NCBI GenBank assembly: GCA_016744115.1 | Contig: JADGEZ010000005.1 | Location: 22,721 to 86,720, forward strand | Length of the DNA stretch: 64,000 nt | DNA from: Sulfurimonas sp. | Lineage (GTDB): Bacteria; Campylobacterota; Campylobacteria; Campylobacterales; Sulfurimonadaceae | Direction: 5' to 3' | Part shown: piece after piece, positions 53,040 through 63,113 of the stretch | Position numbering within the stretch: the first letter of the stretch is position 1 | Layout: every line of letters starts with the position of its first letter | Notes under the pieces: model-generated | What the model was told of the DNA's origin: nothing | The model's input: only the letters and a program-made list of their open reading frames with translations | Database searches by the model: none | Translations under genes and position numbers: made by a program

Positions 53040-54344
53040 TTATGCCTCTTTCATCTTTGTATTTAAAATTGTACTTAAAACTTTATCTTCAACCATTGAC
53101 ATCTGAATTGCAGGTATGTAGCCTGCTTCTTTATAATGTTCATACGCTTTTTGAGGATCTTGTCCAGTTTGCATTGCTTCATAATAAATAGTCTGCATCA
53201 CTTCATTCTCATCAACTTGAATATTTTCCGCTACTGCTAGAGAATCAATAATAAAAGTAGCTCTTACACTTCTCTCAGAATCTGCACGAAAAGTCTCACG
53301 CAGTTCATCAAGTTTATCGACATTTTCACGAAGTTCTTGAATCTCATCTTCATTCATACTTGATGCTGATTTGTTTAATGCCATGTCTATCTCTTGTTCT
53401 ACAACAAACTCTGGTAAATCAAATGCAACACTTTCTACTAAACTTTCTAAAAGTACTGGTTTTAAATCGTCATTGTAAAGTTTAGTAATTTTTTCATTTT
53501 CTAAGAGAGTTTTTACTTGATTTTTGAGTGCTTCTAAAGATGTATCATCTTGATTAGGAAGCATTTTTACTGCTAATTCTTCGTTAATTTCAATCTCTTC
53601 TCTTACTTGAACCTGATTTACTTTTACTTTAAATTCTGCCTCTTTTCCATCTAGTGCCTCTGAACCATACTCTTGAGGAAAAGTAACTTTTACAGTAAGT
53701 TCATCACCTTTGTTTGTACCTACAAGCTGATCTTCAAAACCTGGGATGAACTGACCAGAACCTAAAAGAAGAGGGAAGTCTTCACCCTTTCCACCATCAA
53801 AAGCTTTTCCATCAACATAACCCTCGAAATCTATAACCGCAGTATCACCAAGTTCCATTGGACGATCTGTTTGAATATCTACTAGTTTTGCTTGGCTTTG
53901 TGCAAGTTCAATAATTTTTTCGTTAATATCTTTTTCATCAATTGTTGGTTTATCAAACTCTTCAACCATTGAAGCATAATCACCTAAGTCTATCTCTGGT
54001 CTCATAGCAATTTTTATAGTAACATCAATTTTTTCATCATCCTTATCAAACTTAGAAACATTTGGTTCGCCTATTAAAGAATCACTAGAGATATTCATCT
54101 CCCCTAAACCAGTAGATAATACCTCACGCAATGCTTCAGCTTCTGCATCTTCAGTAAGCTTAGTTGCAAATTGTTTTTTCACTATGGCAACAGGAACTTT
54201 TCCTTTTCTAAAACCTTGTATAGTTGTAGTTTTAGCTAAGTTTTTAGCAATTAGTTCTATGTTTTTATTTAACTCATTTATAGAGATAATTGCACTAATT
54301 TCAGCATTAGCATTGTTAATTTTGTTTGATTTGATTTCCATCAA
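53040..54344 (-). CDS. tig: Trigger factor, ribosome-associated chaperone/prolyl isomerase
   Basis: 434 aa. The ribosome-binding signature [16 protein letters not shown] (about 41-56) matches the GFRxGKxP motif. A PPIase (FKBP-like) domain follows ([20 protein letters not shown], then [16 protein letters not shown]) and a long helical C-terminal arm. Length fits (about 430). Only the internal PPIase core is FKBP-like, as expected. First gene of the tig-clpP-GGDEF-def-comM run. Confidence 0.97.
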   Translation of the reverse strand: MMEIKSNKINNANAEISAIISINELNKNIELIAKNLAKTTTIQGFRKGKVPVAIVKKQFATKLTEDAEAEALREVLSTGLGEMNISSDSLIGEPNVSKFDKDDEKIDVTIKIAMRPEIDLGDYASMVEEFDKPTIDEKDINEKIIELAQSQAKLVDIQTDRPMELGDTAVIDFEGYVDGKAFDGGKGEDFPLLLGSGQFIPGFEDQLVGTNKGDELTVKVTFPQEYGSEALDGKEAEFKVKVNQVQVREEIEINEELAVKMLPNQDDTSLEALKNQVKTLLENEKITKLYNDDLKPVLLESLVESVAFDLPEFVVEQEIDMALNKSASSMNEDEIQELRENVDKLDELRETFRADSERSVRATFIIDSLAVAENIQVDENEVMQTIYYEAMQTGQDPQKAYEHYKEAGYIPAIQMSMVEDKVLSTILNTKMKEA

Positions 54345-54420
54345 TTTCCTTTATCATATTAAGTTATATTAAAGTTTATAACCATTAGTTTGGGTCATAT
54401 TATCTAAAATGTGCTTTTGA

Positions 54421-54876
54421 TTAGCTTTTACAAAGATGTGGCTTAAAATTAAGTATTAAAAACCACACAACCGCTACATCTATCATCACATCCGCAAAAT
54501 TAAACACAGCAAAATTAAATCCGCAATGCCAATAGACCATATCCACTACGCCCTCATGTATAAATCTATCGTAGATATTTGACAATGCTCCCCCAAGTAA
54601 AAAACCAGCAGGCAGAGCATAACAAGTCTCTTTCATATATATAACATAAGTTAATATCCCCGTTACAAGGACTATTTGAATATACTTCAACCATTCATCT
54701 AAAAAAGCAAACATTGAAAAAGCGACACCCTTGTTATAGACTAATATTAAATCTATACATTGAGTATAATAACGAAAACCATCAACAAAGAGTATTTTTA
54801 TATTTTGATCTATTATAAATATACCGATAATTGTAAAAAATAATATTACATTTAAGCGTAAAGTTTTATTATCCAT
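54421..54876 (-). CDS. lspA: Lipoprotein signal peptidase (signal peptidase II)
   Basis: 151-aa aspartyl protease of the inner membrane that cleaves prolipoprotein signals. Four hydrophobic segments, with [13 protein letters not shown] (NxGxAF motif), [20 protein letters not shown] (first catalytic Asp) and [14 protein letters not shown] (second catalytic Asp). Length fits LspA (about 155-165). Its start overlaps the glmM end by 8 bp. Many lipoproteins in this window (imelysins, CCP) depend on it. Confidence 0.95.
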   Translation of the reverse strand: MDNKTLRLNVILFFTIIGIFIIDQNIKILFVDGFRYYTQCIDLILVYNKGVAFSMFAFLDEWLKYIQIVLVTGILTYVIYMKETCYALPAGFLLGGALSNIYDRFIHEGVVDMVYWHCGFNFAVFNFADVMIDVAVVWFLILNFKPHLCKS

Positions 54877-56209
54877 TTAAAACTTTCTCAAAAAATGAAA
54901 GCAACTTTTTCATCTCTTTATTCATCTCTTTTGCATCTTTAGCTTCAAGCAAGACCCTTAATTTATTTTCAGTTCCTGAATATCTTATTAGGTGTCTTAT
55001 GTTTTTTTTCTTTAAACTATCTAATCTTTGGGCTAAGCCATCAATACTTTCTAAGTCTTTTTTTTCTTTAATATTAATATTTACTAATTTTTGAGGATAC
55101 AAGACAAAAGGTCTAAGAACTTCTGATGCTTTCTTTTTCGTATTTATTACAAGTGCTAAAACTTGTAAGGCACTCACAAGTCCATCCCCAGTTTTTGCAT
55201 AATCATGCATAATTACATGACCACTCTGCTCTCCCCCAAAATTTATACCCTTTTTTTTCATAATTGCTAGGACATATTTATCTCCAACATCTGCTCTATG
55301 TAAGTCTAAATTTTTAGATTTCATAAAATCATCTAAGCCTTGATTACTCATTACAGTTGCAACAATTCCATTGCCTTTTAACAAACCCATATCATTAAGA
55401 TAAGAACCTAAAGCTCCAAGTAGTTGATCCCCATCAATCAAGTCACCTTTCTCATCCACTACGACAAGCCTATCAGCATCCCCATCAAGTGCAATACCTA
55501 AGTCTGCTCTATATTTAACTACGCTTTTTTGTAAAGATTTTGTATGTAATGCTCCGCAATCTTCATTTATATTAAATCCGTTTGGCTTGTTATGTAAAAT
55601 TATTACATCAGCACCAAGCTCTTCTAATATCGTTGGACCAACTTTATAGGCTGCTCCATTTGCTGTATCTAAAACTATTCGCATACCTTGAAGACTTAGC
55701 TTTCTTGGAAATGAATTTTTTAACTGAACTATATAGCGTCCTATGACATCATCTATCCTTTTAGCCTTGCCAATACCCATCCCTACAAGCTGAGCATTTG
55801 CTATGGTTTCATCATCTTCATAAATATTTTCTATCTCTTTTTCAACATCAGAGGAAAGTTTATCTCCATGTCTATCAAAAAATTTAATCCCATTATCTTC
55901 ATAAGAGTTATGCGATGCACTTATCATTATACCAGCATCACATCTCATGTTTTCTGTTATATAAGCAATAGCAGGAGTAGGCATAGGACCTATCTCTATG
56001 ACATCATATCCTATCGCCGTAAGTCCACTAACAATAGCATTTTCAATCATATAACCACTTTTTCTAGTATCTTTACCGATTAAAATTTTATTTGTAATTG
56101 AATGCTTTTTAAAGTATATTCCAGCGGCCATAGCTATTCTCATCGCTACATGAGCACTTAAAAACGACCCTGCTTCTCCACGGACACCATCTGTTCCAAA
56201 TAATTTCAT
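54869..56209 (-). CDS. glmM: Phosphoglucosamine mutase
   Basis: 446 aa from ATG 56209 ([14 protein letters not shown]), preceded by TTGGAAAACATA; the frame extends upstream to 56245 but family proteins start here. It makes glucosamine-1-phosphate for UDP-GlcNAc. Phosphoserine loop [17 protein letters not shown] (Ser about 100), metal loop [11 protein letters not shown], sugar-binding GGEQSGHVI and phosphate-binding [12 protein letters not shown], all in place. Length fits (445). Overlaps lspA by 8 bp. Confidence 0.97.
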   Translation of the reverse strand: MKLFGTDGVRGEAGSFLSAHVAMRIAMAAGIYFKKHSITNKILIGKDTRKSGYMIENAIVSGLTAIGYDVIEIGPMPTPAIAYITENMRCDAGIMISASHNSYEDNGIKFFDRHGDKLSSDVEKEIENIYEDDETIANAQLVGMGIGKAKRIDDVIGRYIVQLKNSFPRKLSLQGMRIVLDTANGAAYKVGPTILEELGADVIILHNKPNGFNINEDCGALHTKSLQKSVVKYRADLGIALDGDADRLVVVDEKGDLIDGDQLLGALGSYLNDMGLLKGNGIVATVMSNQGLDDFMKSKNLDLHRADVGDKYVLAIMKKKGINFGGEQSGHVIMHDYAKTGDGLVSALQVLALVINTKKKASEVLRPFVLYPQKLVNINIKEKKDLESIDGLAQRLDSLKKKNIRHLIRYSGTENKLRVLLEAKDAKEMNKEMKKLLSFFEKVLNG

Positions 56210-56348
56210 TATGTTTTCCAATTTTTTAGTTCTGTAGTTTAACATAAATAGTTAAAATAAAGAATTTCACTATTTAGAGCGTCTTTAACATAAATTTAAT
56301 TATCATTTTGCTAACATTGCAAACTTAATTTCTAAAAAAAGGACTAAT

Positions 56349-56609
56349 ATGGCAAATCACAAGTCATCTATTAAGAGAATTCGTCAAACAATTGTTCGTA
56401 CAGAACGAAATCGTTTTTATAGAACTCGTCTTAAAAATATCGTAAAAGATGTTCGTACAGCAATAGAAGCTGGAAACAAAGAAGAGGCTGCAGCTACATT
56501 TAAAATAGCCAACCAACAAATACATAAATTTGTTAGCAAAGGCATTCTTAAAAAAGAAACTGCCGCTAGAAAAGTAAGCCGCTTGCATAAAGCCGTAAAC
56601 GCTATTTAA
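56349..56609 (+). CDS. rpsT: 30S ribosomal protein S20
   Basis: 86-aa basic helical protein binding 16S rRNA. Start [14 protein letters not shown] is the canonical S20 opening, and the ending [18 protein letters not shown] is typical. Ribosome site AAAGGA lies 5 bases upstream of ATG. Transcribed with prfA 24 bp downstream, as in other Campylobacterota. Confidence 0.97.
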   Translation: MANHKSSIKRIRQTIVRTERNRFYRTRLKNIVKDVRTAIEAGNKEEAAATFKIANQQIHKFVSKGILKKETAARKVSRLHKAVNAI

Positions 56610-56633
56610 TTATAGAAATTTAAAAGGTAAAAA

Positions 56634-57701
56634 ATGTTAGCAGATAAACTCACACCGTTTATCACCCGCTATAATGAACTTAGCAAACTGCTAAGTTCAC
56701 CTGACATCACTTCTGACATCAAACGCATGACAGAACTCTCAAAAGAGCAATCTTCACTTCTACCAATCGTTGAAAAAGCAAAACAGTATAAGGCTTTGAT
56801 CGCAGATATAGCAGATACAAAAGAGATGTTGAGTGATTCTGAGATGGGTGATATGGCGAAAGAAGAACTCAAAGAGCTTGAACCACAAAAGCCACTCATA
56901 GAAGAAGAGATTAAAATGCTTCTCCTACCAAAAGACCCAAATGATGATAGAAATATCATCGTAGAACTTCGGGCTGGTGCTGGTGGTGATGAGGCGGCTA
57001 TCTTTGTTGGAGACTTGTTTGATGCTTACACTCGTTATGCTGATTTACGCGATTGGAAAATAGAGATTATCTCTAACTCCCCGTCAGATTCTGGTGGATA
57101 TAAAGAGATAACAGCACTTATTAAAGGTGAACAGGTTTACAGTCGCTTAAAATATGAGGGTGGAACGCACCGTGTTCAGCGTGTTCCAGCTACAGAATCT
57201 CAAGGTCGTGTTCACACCTCAGCTATTACAGTTGCTGTTATGCCTGAGGTTGATGATGTTGAAATCACAATCGAAGATAAAGATTTAAAAATAGATGTGA
57301 TGCGTTCATCTGGTTGTGGTGGACAGTCTGTAAATACAACAGATTCCGCTGTTAGAATTACCCACTTACCAACAGGACTAGTAGTAACCAATCAAGATCA
57401 AAAATCACAGCATAAAAATCGTGAAAAAGCGATGAAAGTTCTTAAAGCTAGGCTTTATGACCTAGAGATGCGTACACAACAATCTGAAAATGCAGCAGAA
57501 CGAGCTGCACAAGTTGGAACAGGAGATAGATCGGGTCGAATTAGAACTTATAACTATCCCCAAAATCGTATGAGTGATCATAGAATTAATTTGACACTTT
57601 ATCGATTAAATGAGATTATGAGTAGTGGGCTTTTAGATGAAGTAGTTGAGCCTCTCATAACTGACCATCAAGCTAAAATAGTTGAAGCGGCAGGGCTTTA
57701 A
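56634..57701 (+). CDS. prfA: Peptide chain release factor 1
   Basis: 355 aa; recognises UAG and UAA. The catalytic GGQ is in [19 protein letters not shown] (near 227), and the PxT-type codon-recognition region is near 180-190 in [15 protein letters not shown] (PAT). [16 protein letters not shown] and the C-terminal [10 protein letters not shown] are family features. Length fits RF1 (about 355-360). Confidence 0.97.
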   Translation: MLADKLTPFITRYNELSKLLSSPDITSDIKRMTELSKEQSSLLPIVEKAKQYKALIADIADTKEMLSDSEMGDMAKEELKELEPQKPLIEEEIKMLLLPKDPNDDRNIIVELRAGAGGDEAAIFVGDLFDAYTRYADLRDWKIEIISNSPSDSGGYKEITALIKGEQVYSRLKYEGGTHRVQRVPATESQGRVHTSAITVAVMPEVDDVEITIEDKDLKIDVMRSSGCGGQSVNTTDSAVRITHLPTGLVVTNQDQKSQHKNREKAMKVLKARLYDLEMRTQQSENAAERAAQVGTGDRSGRIRTYNYPQNRMSDHRINLTLYRLNEIMSSGLLDEVVEPLITDHQAKIVEAAGL

Positions 57702-57719
57702 AGCTCGCTCTTAGCTATT

Positions 57720-58259
57720 TTATTTACATATCTTCCAATTGTGATCTTTATCCCAAACCATAGTATTTTTATATAAGCCTATATCATTAAACATTGGCTT
57801 GTCTTTGCTATGACTTGCTATTATCTTTACTTGTATTCTATCACCTTGTTTTTTTTCAACTTGTCCGATTAAATCAAGTGCAATAAAACTCAATAGTCCT
57901 TTTGCATTACGGCAAACTTTATCACCAATATTTTTTTTCTTTTGTATAAGTTTTTTTGGCTTAATTGCGATGACTTTTTTAACTTTTACTACTTTTTTTA
58001 CTTTAACAATGGCTGTCTTTTTAACTTCAAGTCGTTTTTTTATGATTTTTTTCTTTTTAACTACTACTTCTTTTTCTTTTGGAATTTGTGGCACTACTTT
58101 ATCAATACTAAGTTTTTTTATCTTAAATGGTAGTACCTCTGCTTTTGAACATACAGTCTTTTTAGAGACTTTTAAGGCTGTTTCATTTTGAGAACTACAA
58201 GCATTAAAAACAACACTTAAGGAAAGTAAATATAATAAAATATAATGATTTATTTTCAT
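57720..58259 (-). CDS. Lys/Val-rich lipoprotein of unknown function
   Basis: 179 aa. The leader YLLSLSVVFNAC suggests a lipobox Cys near 21. Residues about 65-105 are an unusual run of Lys/Val-type repeats (EVVVKKKKIIKKRLEVKK, VKVKKVVKVKKVIAIKP), basic and probably extended. The C-terminal 70 residues look folded (VCRNAKGLLSFIALDLIGQV, NDIGLYKNTMVWDKDHNW, ending CK) with two Cys. A basic linker between an outer-membrane lipid anchor and a globular head could interact with peptidoglycan or LPS, but that is speculation. Convergent with prfA and divergent from nnrDE. Confidence 0.6.
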   Translation of the reverse strand: MKINHYILLYLLSLSVVFNACSSQNETALKVSKKTVCSKAEVLPFKIKKLSIDKVVPQIPKEKEVVVKKKKIIKKRLEVKKTAIVKVKKVVKVKKVIAIKPKKLIQKKKNIGDKVCRNAKGLLSFIALDLIGQVEKKQGDRIQVKIIASHSKDKPMFNDIGLYKNTMVWDKDHNWKICK

Positions 58260-58389
58260 AATAACTCCAATAATCTGTATGTATTATACATAAGTTTTTG
58301 TAAAACTCCTAATCTGTTTTTTTTTAGGACTTGGCGAACCTGAACCTTTAAAGTATAATTAGCCAGTACATAAATTAGAGGACTAGAAA

Positions 58390-59784
58390 ATGCAAAAACT
58401 ATTTGATGAAGTTGCTTCGCTAGATAAAAGATGTTATGAAGAGTTTGGACTAAGTGAAGATATATTGATGGAACATGCGGCGAATGGTATCGCACAATTT
58501 ATTCGAGCTGAGTTTGATAAAAAATCTTCGGTTGTCGTAGCCTGTGGAAGTGGAAATAATGGGGCTGATGGTTTAGCACTTGCGAGACTTTTGCATGGGG
58601 ATTATAATGTAAAAATCTTTTATGTAAGAGAACCAAAATCTCCAATGGCAACACTACAGCTTGATCGTGCCCACGCCATAGGTGTAAAATCAACAATAGA
58701 ACTTAACGAATGTGATGTCTTAGTAGATGCCCTTTATGGAACTGGCTTTTCTCGTGATTTTGATTATGAAGCACAAGCTGTGATGCAAACTATCAATAAT
58801 TTAGATGCTTATAAGATTGCTTGTGACATTCCATCAGGAATTAAAAAAAATGGAGAATGCGACAAGGATACCTTTGTTGCCGATATGACCTTAACAATGG
58901 GTGCACTTAAAAAGTCTATGTTTAGTGACGCTGCCAAAGAGTTTATGGGCAAAATTAGAGTGATAGACTTAGGAATCTCAAGAACTACTTATGAAAGTTC
59001 TTCAAATTGGAATCTTCTTGATATGGATGACTTAAAATTACCCTATCGCTACTTAAAAAATACACACAAGGGAACTTTTGGACACTTAGCAGTCTTAGGT
59101 GGGCAAAAAGTTGGAGCAAGTATGCTTAGTGGGCTTGCTGCTTTAAAGTTTGGAACAGGACTTGTAACAATGGTCTCAAAATCTGAACCTTTAAATATGC
59201 CTCATGCGATGATGCACTCACCCACTAAGCCTCAAAACACAACAGCCTTAGCTTTGGGAATGGGGCTAGGTTATGATTTTGATAAAAAAATACTAGATTC
59301 TTGTTTAGACAATTCACTTCCTATCATAGCAGATGCGGATATATTTCACATGGATATTGTTTTAAAATTGCTCAAAAGAAAAAACATAGTGCTAACGCCA
59401 CATCCAAAAGAGTTTGTAGCCTTATTGCGTTTGAGTAAAATCGCTAATATCTCTATACAAGAGCTTCAAAAAAATCGTTTTAAATACACTAAAGAGTTCT
59501 GTACAAAATACCCCCTCGTTACATTACTCCTCAAAGGTGCAAATGTTATTATAGGACAAAATGAGCAGTATTTTATAAACGCTTATGGTACATCGGCACT
59601 TGCTAAAGGGGGAAGTGGTGATGTCTTGAGTGGTTTAATTGCTTCACTTTTAGCACAAGGTTATTCAGCTTTAGATGCTGCGAAAAATGCTTCTTTATCA
59701 CACACGAGGTTGATGCAAAACTACAAAGGTGCTGATTTTTCTCTTACTCCTGAGGATTTGATTCAAGGAATAGGTAACTTATAA
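58390..59784 (+). CDS. nnrD: Bifunctional NAD(P)H-hydrate epimerase / dehydratase
   Basis: 464-aa metabolite-repair enzyme. N-terminal epimerase (NnrE, about 1-210): LMEHAANGIAQFI, VVVACGSGNNGADGLALARLL, LVDALYGTGFSRDF and CDIPSGIK. C-terminal ADP-dependent dehydratase (NnrD, about 220-464): THKGTFGHLAVLGGQKVGASML, ALALGMGLGYDF, VLTPHPKEFVALL and the ATP/ADP-binding GTSALAKGGSGDVLSGLIAS. Fused form is common in bacteria. It returns damaged NADHX/NADPHX to NAD(P)H. Followed by thiG 51 bp later. Confidence 0.95.
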   Translation: MQKLFDEVASLDKRCYEEFGLSEDILMEHAANGIAQFIRAEFDKKSSVVVACGSGNNGADGLALARLLHGDYNVKIFYVREPKSPMATLQLDRAHAIGVKSTIELNECDVLVDALYGTGFSRDFDYEAQAVMQTINNLDAYKIACDIPSGIKKNGECDKDTFVADMTLTMGALKKSMFSDAAKEFMGKIRVIDLGISRTTYESSSNWNLLDMDDLKLPYRYLKNTHKGTFGHLAVLGGQKVGASMLSGLAALKFGTGLVTMVSKSEPLNMPHAMMHSPTKPQNTTALALGMGLGYDFDKKILDSCLDNSLPIIADADIFHMDIVLKLLKRKNIVLTPHPKEFVALLRLSKIANISIQELQKNRFKYTKEFCTKYPLVTLLLKGANVIIGQNEQYFINAYGTSALAKGGSGDVLSGLIASLLAQGYSALDAAKNASLSHTRLMQNYKGADFSLTPEDLIQGIGNL

Positions 59785-59835
59785 GATAGCTTATGATATA
59801 AGTTTAATTATAAAAATATTCACAGGAAGTACATT

Positions 59836-60615
59836 ATGGATAACATTTTAAAAATTGGAAAATATGAACTAGGTTCACGCCTTATTGTAGGAAGTGGAAA
59901 ATACGACTCTTTTGAGATGACAAAAGAAGCTACACTAGCATCGGGGAGTGAACTTATCACTGTTGCTGTTCGCCGTTTAAACATCACTAACCCTGATAAA
60001 GAAAATCTGAGAGATACCTTTGCTGAAACAAATGTTAAGTTTTTACCAAACTCTGCTGGATGTGTTACAGCAGAAGAAGCAATCACCACTTTTAGACTTA
60101 TGCGTGAGGCTACAGGGATTGATTTAATCAAACTAGAGGTTATAGGCGATACTAAAAAAACTCTTTACCCTGATGTTTTAGAAACGATTAAAGCTTGTGA
60201 AATTTTAGCAAAAGATGGTTTTACTATCATGTCTTATACTTCCGATGATCCTATCATGGCAAAACGCCTTGAAGATGCTGGTTCTCATGCTATCATGCCT
60301 CTTGCAGCACCTATCGGTTCTGGTCTTGGTATCCAAAACCCTTACAATATCGTTTTCATTCGTGAAGCAGTAAGTGTTCCTGTCATAGTTGATGCAGGTA
60401 TCGGTTGTGCCTCTGACACTGCTTATGCTATGGAGCTTGGAGCGGATGGTGTTTTAACAAACACAGCTATCGCTCAAGCACAAAACCCTATGATAATGGC
60501 AGAAGCTATGAAACATGCTATAAAGGCTGGCAGAATGTCTTATCTCTCAGGAAGAATACCTAAACGCCCTTATGCAACTGCATCAAGCCCAATAGATGGA
60601 ATGATACAGTTTTAA
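59836..60615 (+). CDS. thiG: Thiazole synthase ThiG
   Basis: 259-aa TIM barrel that makes the thiazole of thiamine from dehydroglycine (or glycine-derived imine), 1-deoxyxylulose-5-phosphate and ThiS-thiocarboxylate. Family marks: [34 protein letters not shown]-type [48 protein letters not shown] and [29 protein letters not shown], recognised by DAGIGCASD. No TPP riboswitch can be recognised in the 51-bp gap before it, and other thi genes are absent here. Its stop overlaps the next start by 1 bp. Confidence 0.95.
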   Translation: MDNILKIGKYELGSRLIVGSGKYDSFEMTKEATLASGSELITVAVRRLNITNPDKENLRDTFAETNVKFLPNSAGCVTAEEAITTFRLMREATGIDLIKLEVIGDTKKTLYPDVLETIKACEILAKDGFTIMSYTSDDPIMAKRLEDAGSHAIMPLAAPIGSGLGIQNPYNIVFIREAVSVPVIVDAGIGCASDTAYAMELGADGVLTNTAIAQAQNPMIMAEAMKHAIKAGRMSYLSGRIPKRPYATASSPIDGMIQF

Positions 60616-61043
60616 TGATTACTCAAGATCAACTCCCTATGGTAGCCATGACTAGCATGAACGATACGCATTTAGAAGATATTATCATTATCAACAAGTT
60701 ATCCGAAGCTGTTGTAAATAAAGATACAGTTCTAACCAACAGCATCTTAGAAGAGCTTATTGAACATACTATCACTCATTTTTCAGGGGAAGAGGAGATG
60801 ATGAGAGAGAAAAGTTTCCCTCCTTACCTCGTTCATAAGGGGGAGCATGATAGAGTTTTAAATGAACTCAAGGCTATCGCACAAGGATTTTCCCAAAGTG
60901 ATGGAGATTTTCAACTCGTTATGGCTTATGTTGATGGGTCTTTAATCCCATGGCTTATAAACCATATCCAAACGCTAGATACAGTCACTGCTATGTTTCT
61001 CCAGAATGGTCTTTCACCTTGTTCTAGTGGAAGGCAGGGCTGA
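60615..61043 (+). CDS. Hemerythrin-domain protein
   Basis: 142 aa of four-helix-bundle type. Iron ligands: MNDTHLEDI (His), HTITHFSGEEEMM (His-xxx-His and Glu), HKGEHDRVL (His) and WLINHIQTLD (His and Asp), giving the H-HxxxE-HxxxH-HxxxxD pattern. Bacteriohemerythrins bind O2 or sense O2/NO at a di-iron centre. It lacks the long N-terminal part of many family members but is not truncated by the repeat. ATG overlaps the thiG stop (TAATG), so both are probably made from one transcript; the link of O2 binding with thiazole synthesis is unexplained. Confidence 0.85.
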   Translation: MITQDQLPMVAMTSMNDTHLEDIIIINKLSEAVVNKDTVLTNSILEELIEHTITHFSGEEEMMREKSFPPYLVHKGEHDRVLNELKAIAQGFSQSDGDFQLVMAYVDGSLIPWLINHIQTLDTVTAMFLQNGLSPCSSGRQG

Positions 61044-61070
61044 TTGATATAAACGTACTTAGTCCCCTTT

Positions 61071-61137
61071 TGTCACCCTGAACTTGATTCAGGGTCTAGT
61101 TTCTTATTCTAGATTCTGAATCAAGTTCAGAATGACA
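61071..61137. repeat. Interspersed palindromic repeat, copy D (complete)
   Basis: Full unit with both half-units intact: TGTCACCCTGAACTTGATTC at 61071-61090, then AGGGTCTAG, linker, and CTAGATTCTGAATCAAGTTC...AGAATGACA ending 61137. Each half forms a hairpin. It supplies the last 13 codons and stop of the minus-strand small gene. Confidence 0.9.
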
Positions 61138-61398
61138 GGCTGTTAAATGGGTCATTAATATCAACTGACCCATATCTTCAAAAAACTTATCTATCCCCAT
61201 CCCCTTAGCCTCAAGTGAAAGCTTTAAAGCATCTAAGAAAACTTGATGTGATTGAGCTGATGCTTGCATATAAGCATCAATTATCCACTCTATAGTTAAA
61301 GAATGTAACTCAGAGTTTACATCATACTCTATAACTGATTCAAGATTTATCCCCTCTCTTTTGATAATATCTTTGCATTGTTGAGATATGCTTCTCAC
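61096..61398 (-). CDS. Small protein of unknown function with repeat-derived C-terminus
   Basis: 100 aa starting at GTG 61398, which directly follows the TAA of the NSS transporter gene, suggesting translational coupling. Sequence is helical (CKDIIKREGINLESVIEYDV; FLDALKLSLEAKGMGIDKFF). The last residues (CHSELDSESRIRN) are encoded by the interspersed repeat (copy D), whose translations often look like this 'xxHSELDSESR' string; the native protein probably ended around GQLILMTHL. Possibly a small regulatory or accessory subunit of the transporter, since some NSS transporters are paired with short proteins; this is inference. Confidence 0.7.
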   Translation of the reverse strand: MRSISQQCKDIIKREGINLESVIEYDVNSELHSLTIEWIIDAYMQASAQSHQVFLDALKLSLEAKGMGIDKFFEDMGQLILMTHLTACHSELDSESRIRN

Positions 61399-62736
61399 TT
61401 ATAGTATCTCCATGAGAGAGAGCATAACGATAAACATCGCCACAGGAGTAATATAACGCAGTGAAAAGTACCAAGCATCAAATGCCCAACCGAGTTGTGG
61501 GCGTAAAATAGACTCAACTCTTTGTTTTTCAACCACAAAACCAATAAAAACAGCCATAACTAAACCCCCAAGAGGTAGCATGATAGAAGCAGTTATATAA
61601 TCAACCCAATCAAAAAAGCTTTTGCCATTCCAAGTTAAAGCCTCTTTGTAGCCATCAACATTTGAGAGTAAGGCTATAACTCCTAAAGAATAAAAAAACA
61701 ATCCCATAGTAATAGAAGATTTTAACCTACTCCAGTTAAAACGATTAATAAAATATTGAACCATTGGCTCAACTAAAGAAACAGAAGAGGTAAGTCCCGC
61801 AAATCCAAGTGCGACAAAGAAAAGAACGGCAAAAATATTTCCAATAATCCCCATCTCATAAAATGCAGCTGGAAGAGAGATAAAAACTAAGCCAGGACCT
61901 TGAGCTGGACCTGAACCGTATTGATAGAGAAAAGTAAAAAGCATTAAACCAGCTACTATAGCAATTGAAGTATCTAAAAATACTATCCAAAAAGCATTTG
62001 TTACAAGGTTAGAATCTTTTTGCATTGATGCTGAGTAGGTCATAATAGCACCCATCCCAAGAGAAAGAGTAAAAAAAGCATGTCCAACTGCAACAACAAA
62101 GGTATTTGAGTCTATCTTTGTCCAATCAGGTGCAAACATAAACTCTACAGCTCGACCAAAAGTATCAAGAGTAGTAGCATAAGTAAACATACCTATCAAA
62201 ATAAGCATTAATGTTGGCATCAAAACAAGATTCATCTTTTCAATACCACCTTTAATACCCTTTGTTAAAACATAAGTTATCCAAATAAATGCAAGTGTAT
62301 GGTAAAAAAGTTGTGTAAAAATATCCGTATTGAGCATTGTGTTAAATATTTTTTCTGCTTCTTCTACATTTGAGGGAAGATATGTTAGAGAAGTTACAAT
62401 ATAGTGAAATATCCAGCCAATAACAACTGAATAAAATATCATAATAAATAGACCTGCTAGACCTTGAAAACCACCAAACTTCCATAAATTTTTATGTTTA
62501 GGTGCTAAATCTTCAAATGAACTTACTCCATCTTTTCGTCCAAGATAACCAATAAGCATCTCCGCTATCATAATGGAGAAACCAATGAGTAATACAGTAA
62601 TAAGATAAATTAATACAAATGCACCCCCACCATATTCGCCAGCGATATAAGGAAATTTCCATATATTTCCGAGTCCAACGGCACTTCCAGCTGCTGCTAG
62701 AATAAACCCTAATCTACTAAATCTTGCTATTTTCAT
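61399..62736 (-). CDS. Sodium-dependent transporter, NSS (SNF) family
   Basis: 445 aa from ATG 62736 (MKIARFSRLGFILAAAGSAV), with AAGG upstream; the longer frame from 62814 would add residues not seen in homologues. Eleven or twelve membrane segments. Diagnostic motif SAVGLGNIWKFPYIAGEYGGG (TM1 sodium/substrate site), then FFTLSLGMGAIMTYSASM (TM6 with conserved unwound region) and FAGLTSSVSLVEPMVQYF (TM8). Family carries amino acids or other small molecules with Na+ (LeuT type). Substrate unknown. It is divergent from the tRNA cluster. Confidence 0.92.
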   Translation of the reverse strand: MKIARFSRLGFILAAAGSAVGLGNIWKFPYIAGEYGGGAFVLIYLITVLLIGFSIMIAEMLIGYLGRKDGVSSFEDLAPKHKNLWKFGGFQGLAGLFIMIFYSVVIGWIFHYIVTSLTYLPSNVEEAEKIFNTMLNTDIFTQLFYHTLAFIWITYVLTKGIKGGIEKMNLVLMPTLMLILIGMFTYATTLDTFGRAVEFMFAPDWTKIDSNTFVVAVGHAFFTLSLGMGAIMTYSASMQKDSNLVTNAFWIVFLDTSIAIVAGLMLFTFLYQYGSGPAQGPGLVFISLPAAFYEMGIIGNIFAVLFFVALGFAGLTSSVSLVEPMVQYFINRFNWSRLKSSITMGLFFYSLGVIALLSNVDGYKEALTWNGKSFFDWVDYITASIMLPLGGLVMAVFIGFVVEKQRVESILRPQLGWAFDAWYFSLRYITPVAMFIVMLSLMEIL

Positions 62737-62807
62737 TTGTAATTGCCTTTTTATAGTCGTGATTATACTGCAAATTAACAATATATACAAAGAATTGCTA
62801 AAAAGCA

Positions 62808-62836
62808 TTGACATTTTTCATCATATTAACTATAAT
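62808..62836 (+). promoter_or_regulatory. Sigma-70 promoter of the tRNA cluster
   Basis: TTGACA at 62808-62813 and TATAAT at 62831-62836, both perfect consensus, spaced by 17 bp. It lies 44 bp before tRNA-Pro, so transcription would start near 62843. Confidence 0.85.
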
Positions 62837-62879
62837 TTCGCCTCATTAATCAGCTGTTTGCTGGTTTTTGATAATAGGT

Positions 62880-62957
62880 CGGGGTGTAGCTCAGTATGGT
62901 TAGAGTACCTGGTTTGGGACCAGGGGGCCGAAGGTTCGAGTCCTTTCACCCCGACCA
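62880..62957 (+). tRNA. tRNA-Pro (anticodon TGG)
   Basis: 78-nt cloverleaf: acceptor CGGGGTG/CACCCCG, anticodon loop TTTGGGA with TGG, T-loop GGTTCGAGTCC, encoded CCA at the end. Confidence 0.97.
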
Positions 62958-62987
62958 TCTTTACATTTTATATTTATCTTTATTCAT

Positions 62988-63065
62988 GGTGGGATTAGCT
63001 CAGTTGGTTAGAGCACTGGTTTGTGGTGCCGGGGGTCGCGGGTTCGAATCCCGTATCTCACCCCA
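62988..63065 (+). tRNA. tRNA-His (anticodon GTG)
   Basis: 78-nt cloverleaf: anticodon loop TTGTGGT with GTG; acceptor GTGGGAT/ATCTCAC with the extra 5' G typical of tRNA-His facing C73; CCA encoded. Confidence 0.96.
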
Positions 63066-63113
63066 TTCAATAATTTTAAATATAAAAACTTTATAATAAA
63101 TAATGAATTAGAA

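Noticed and set aside
59785..59835. TPP riboswitch before thiG
   Set aside because: The gap is only 51 bp and has none of the conserved TPP-aptamer elements.
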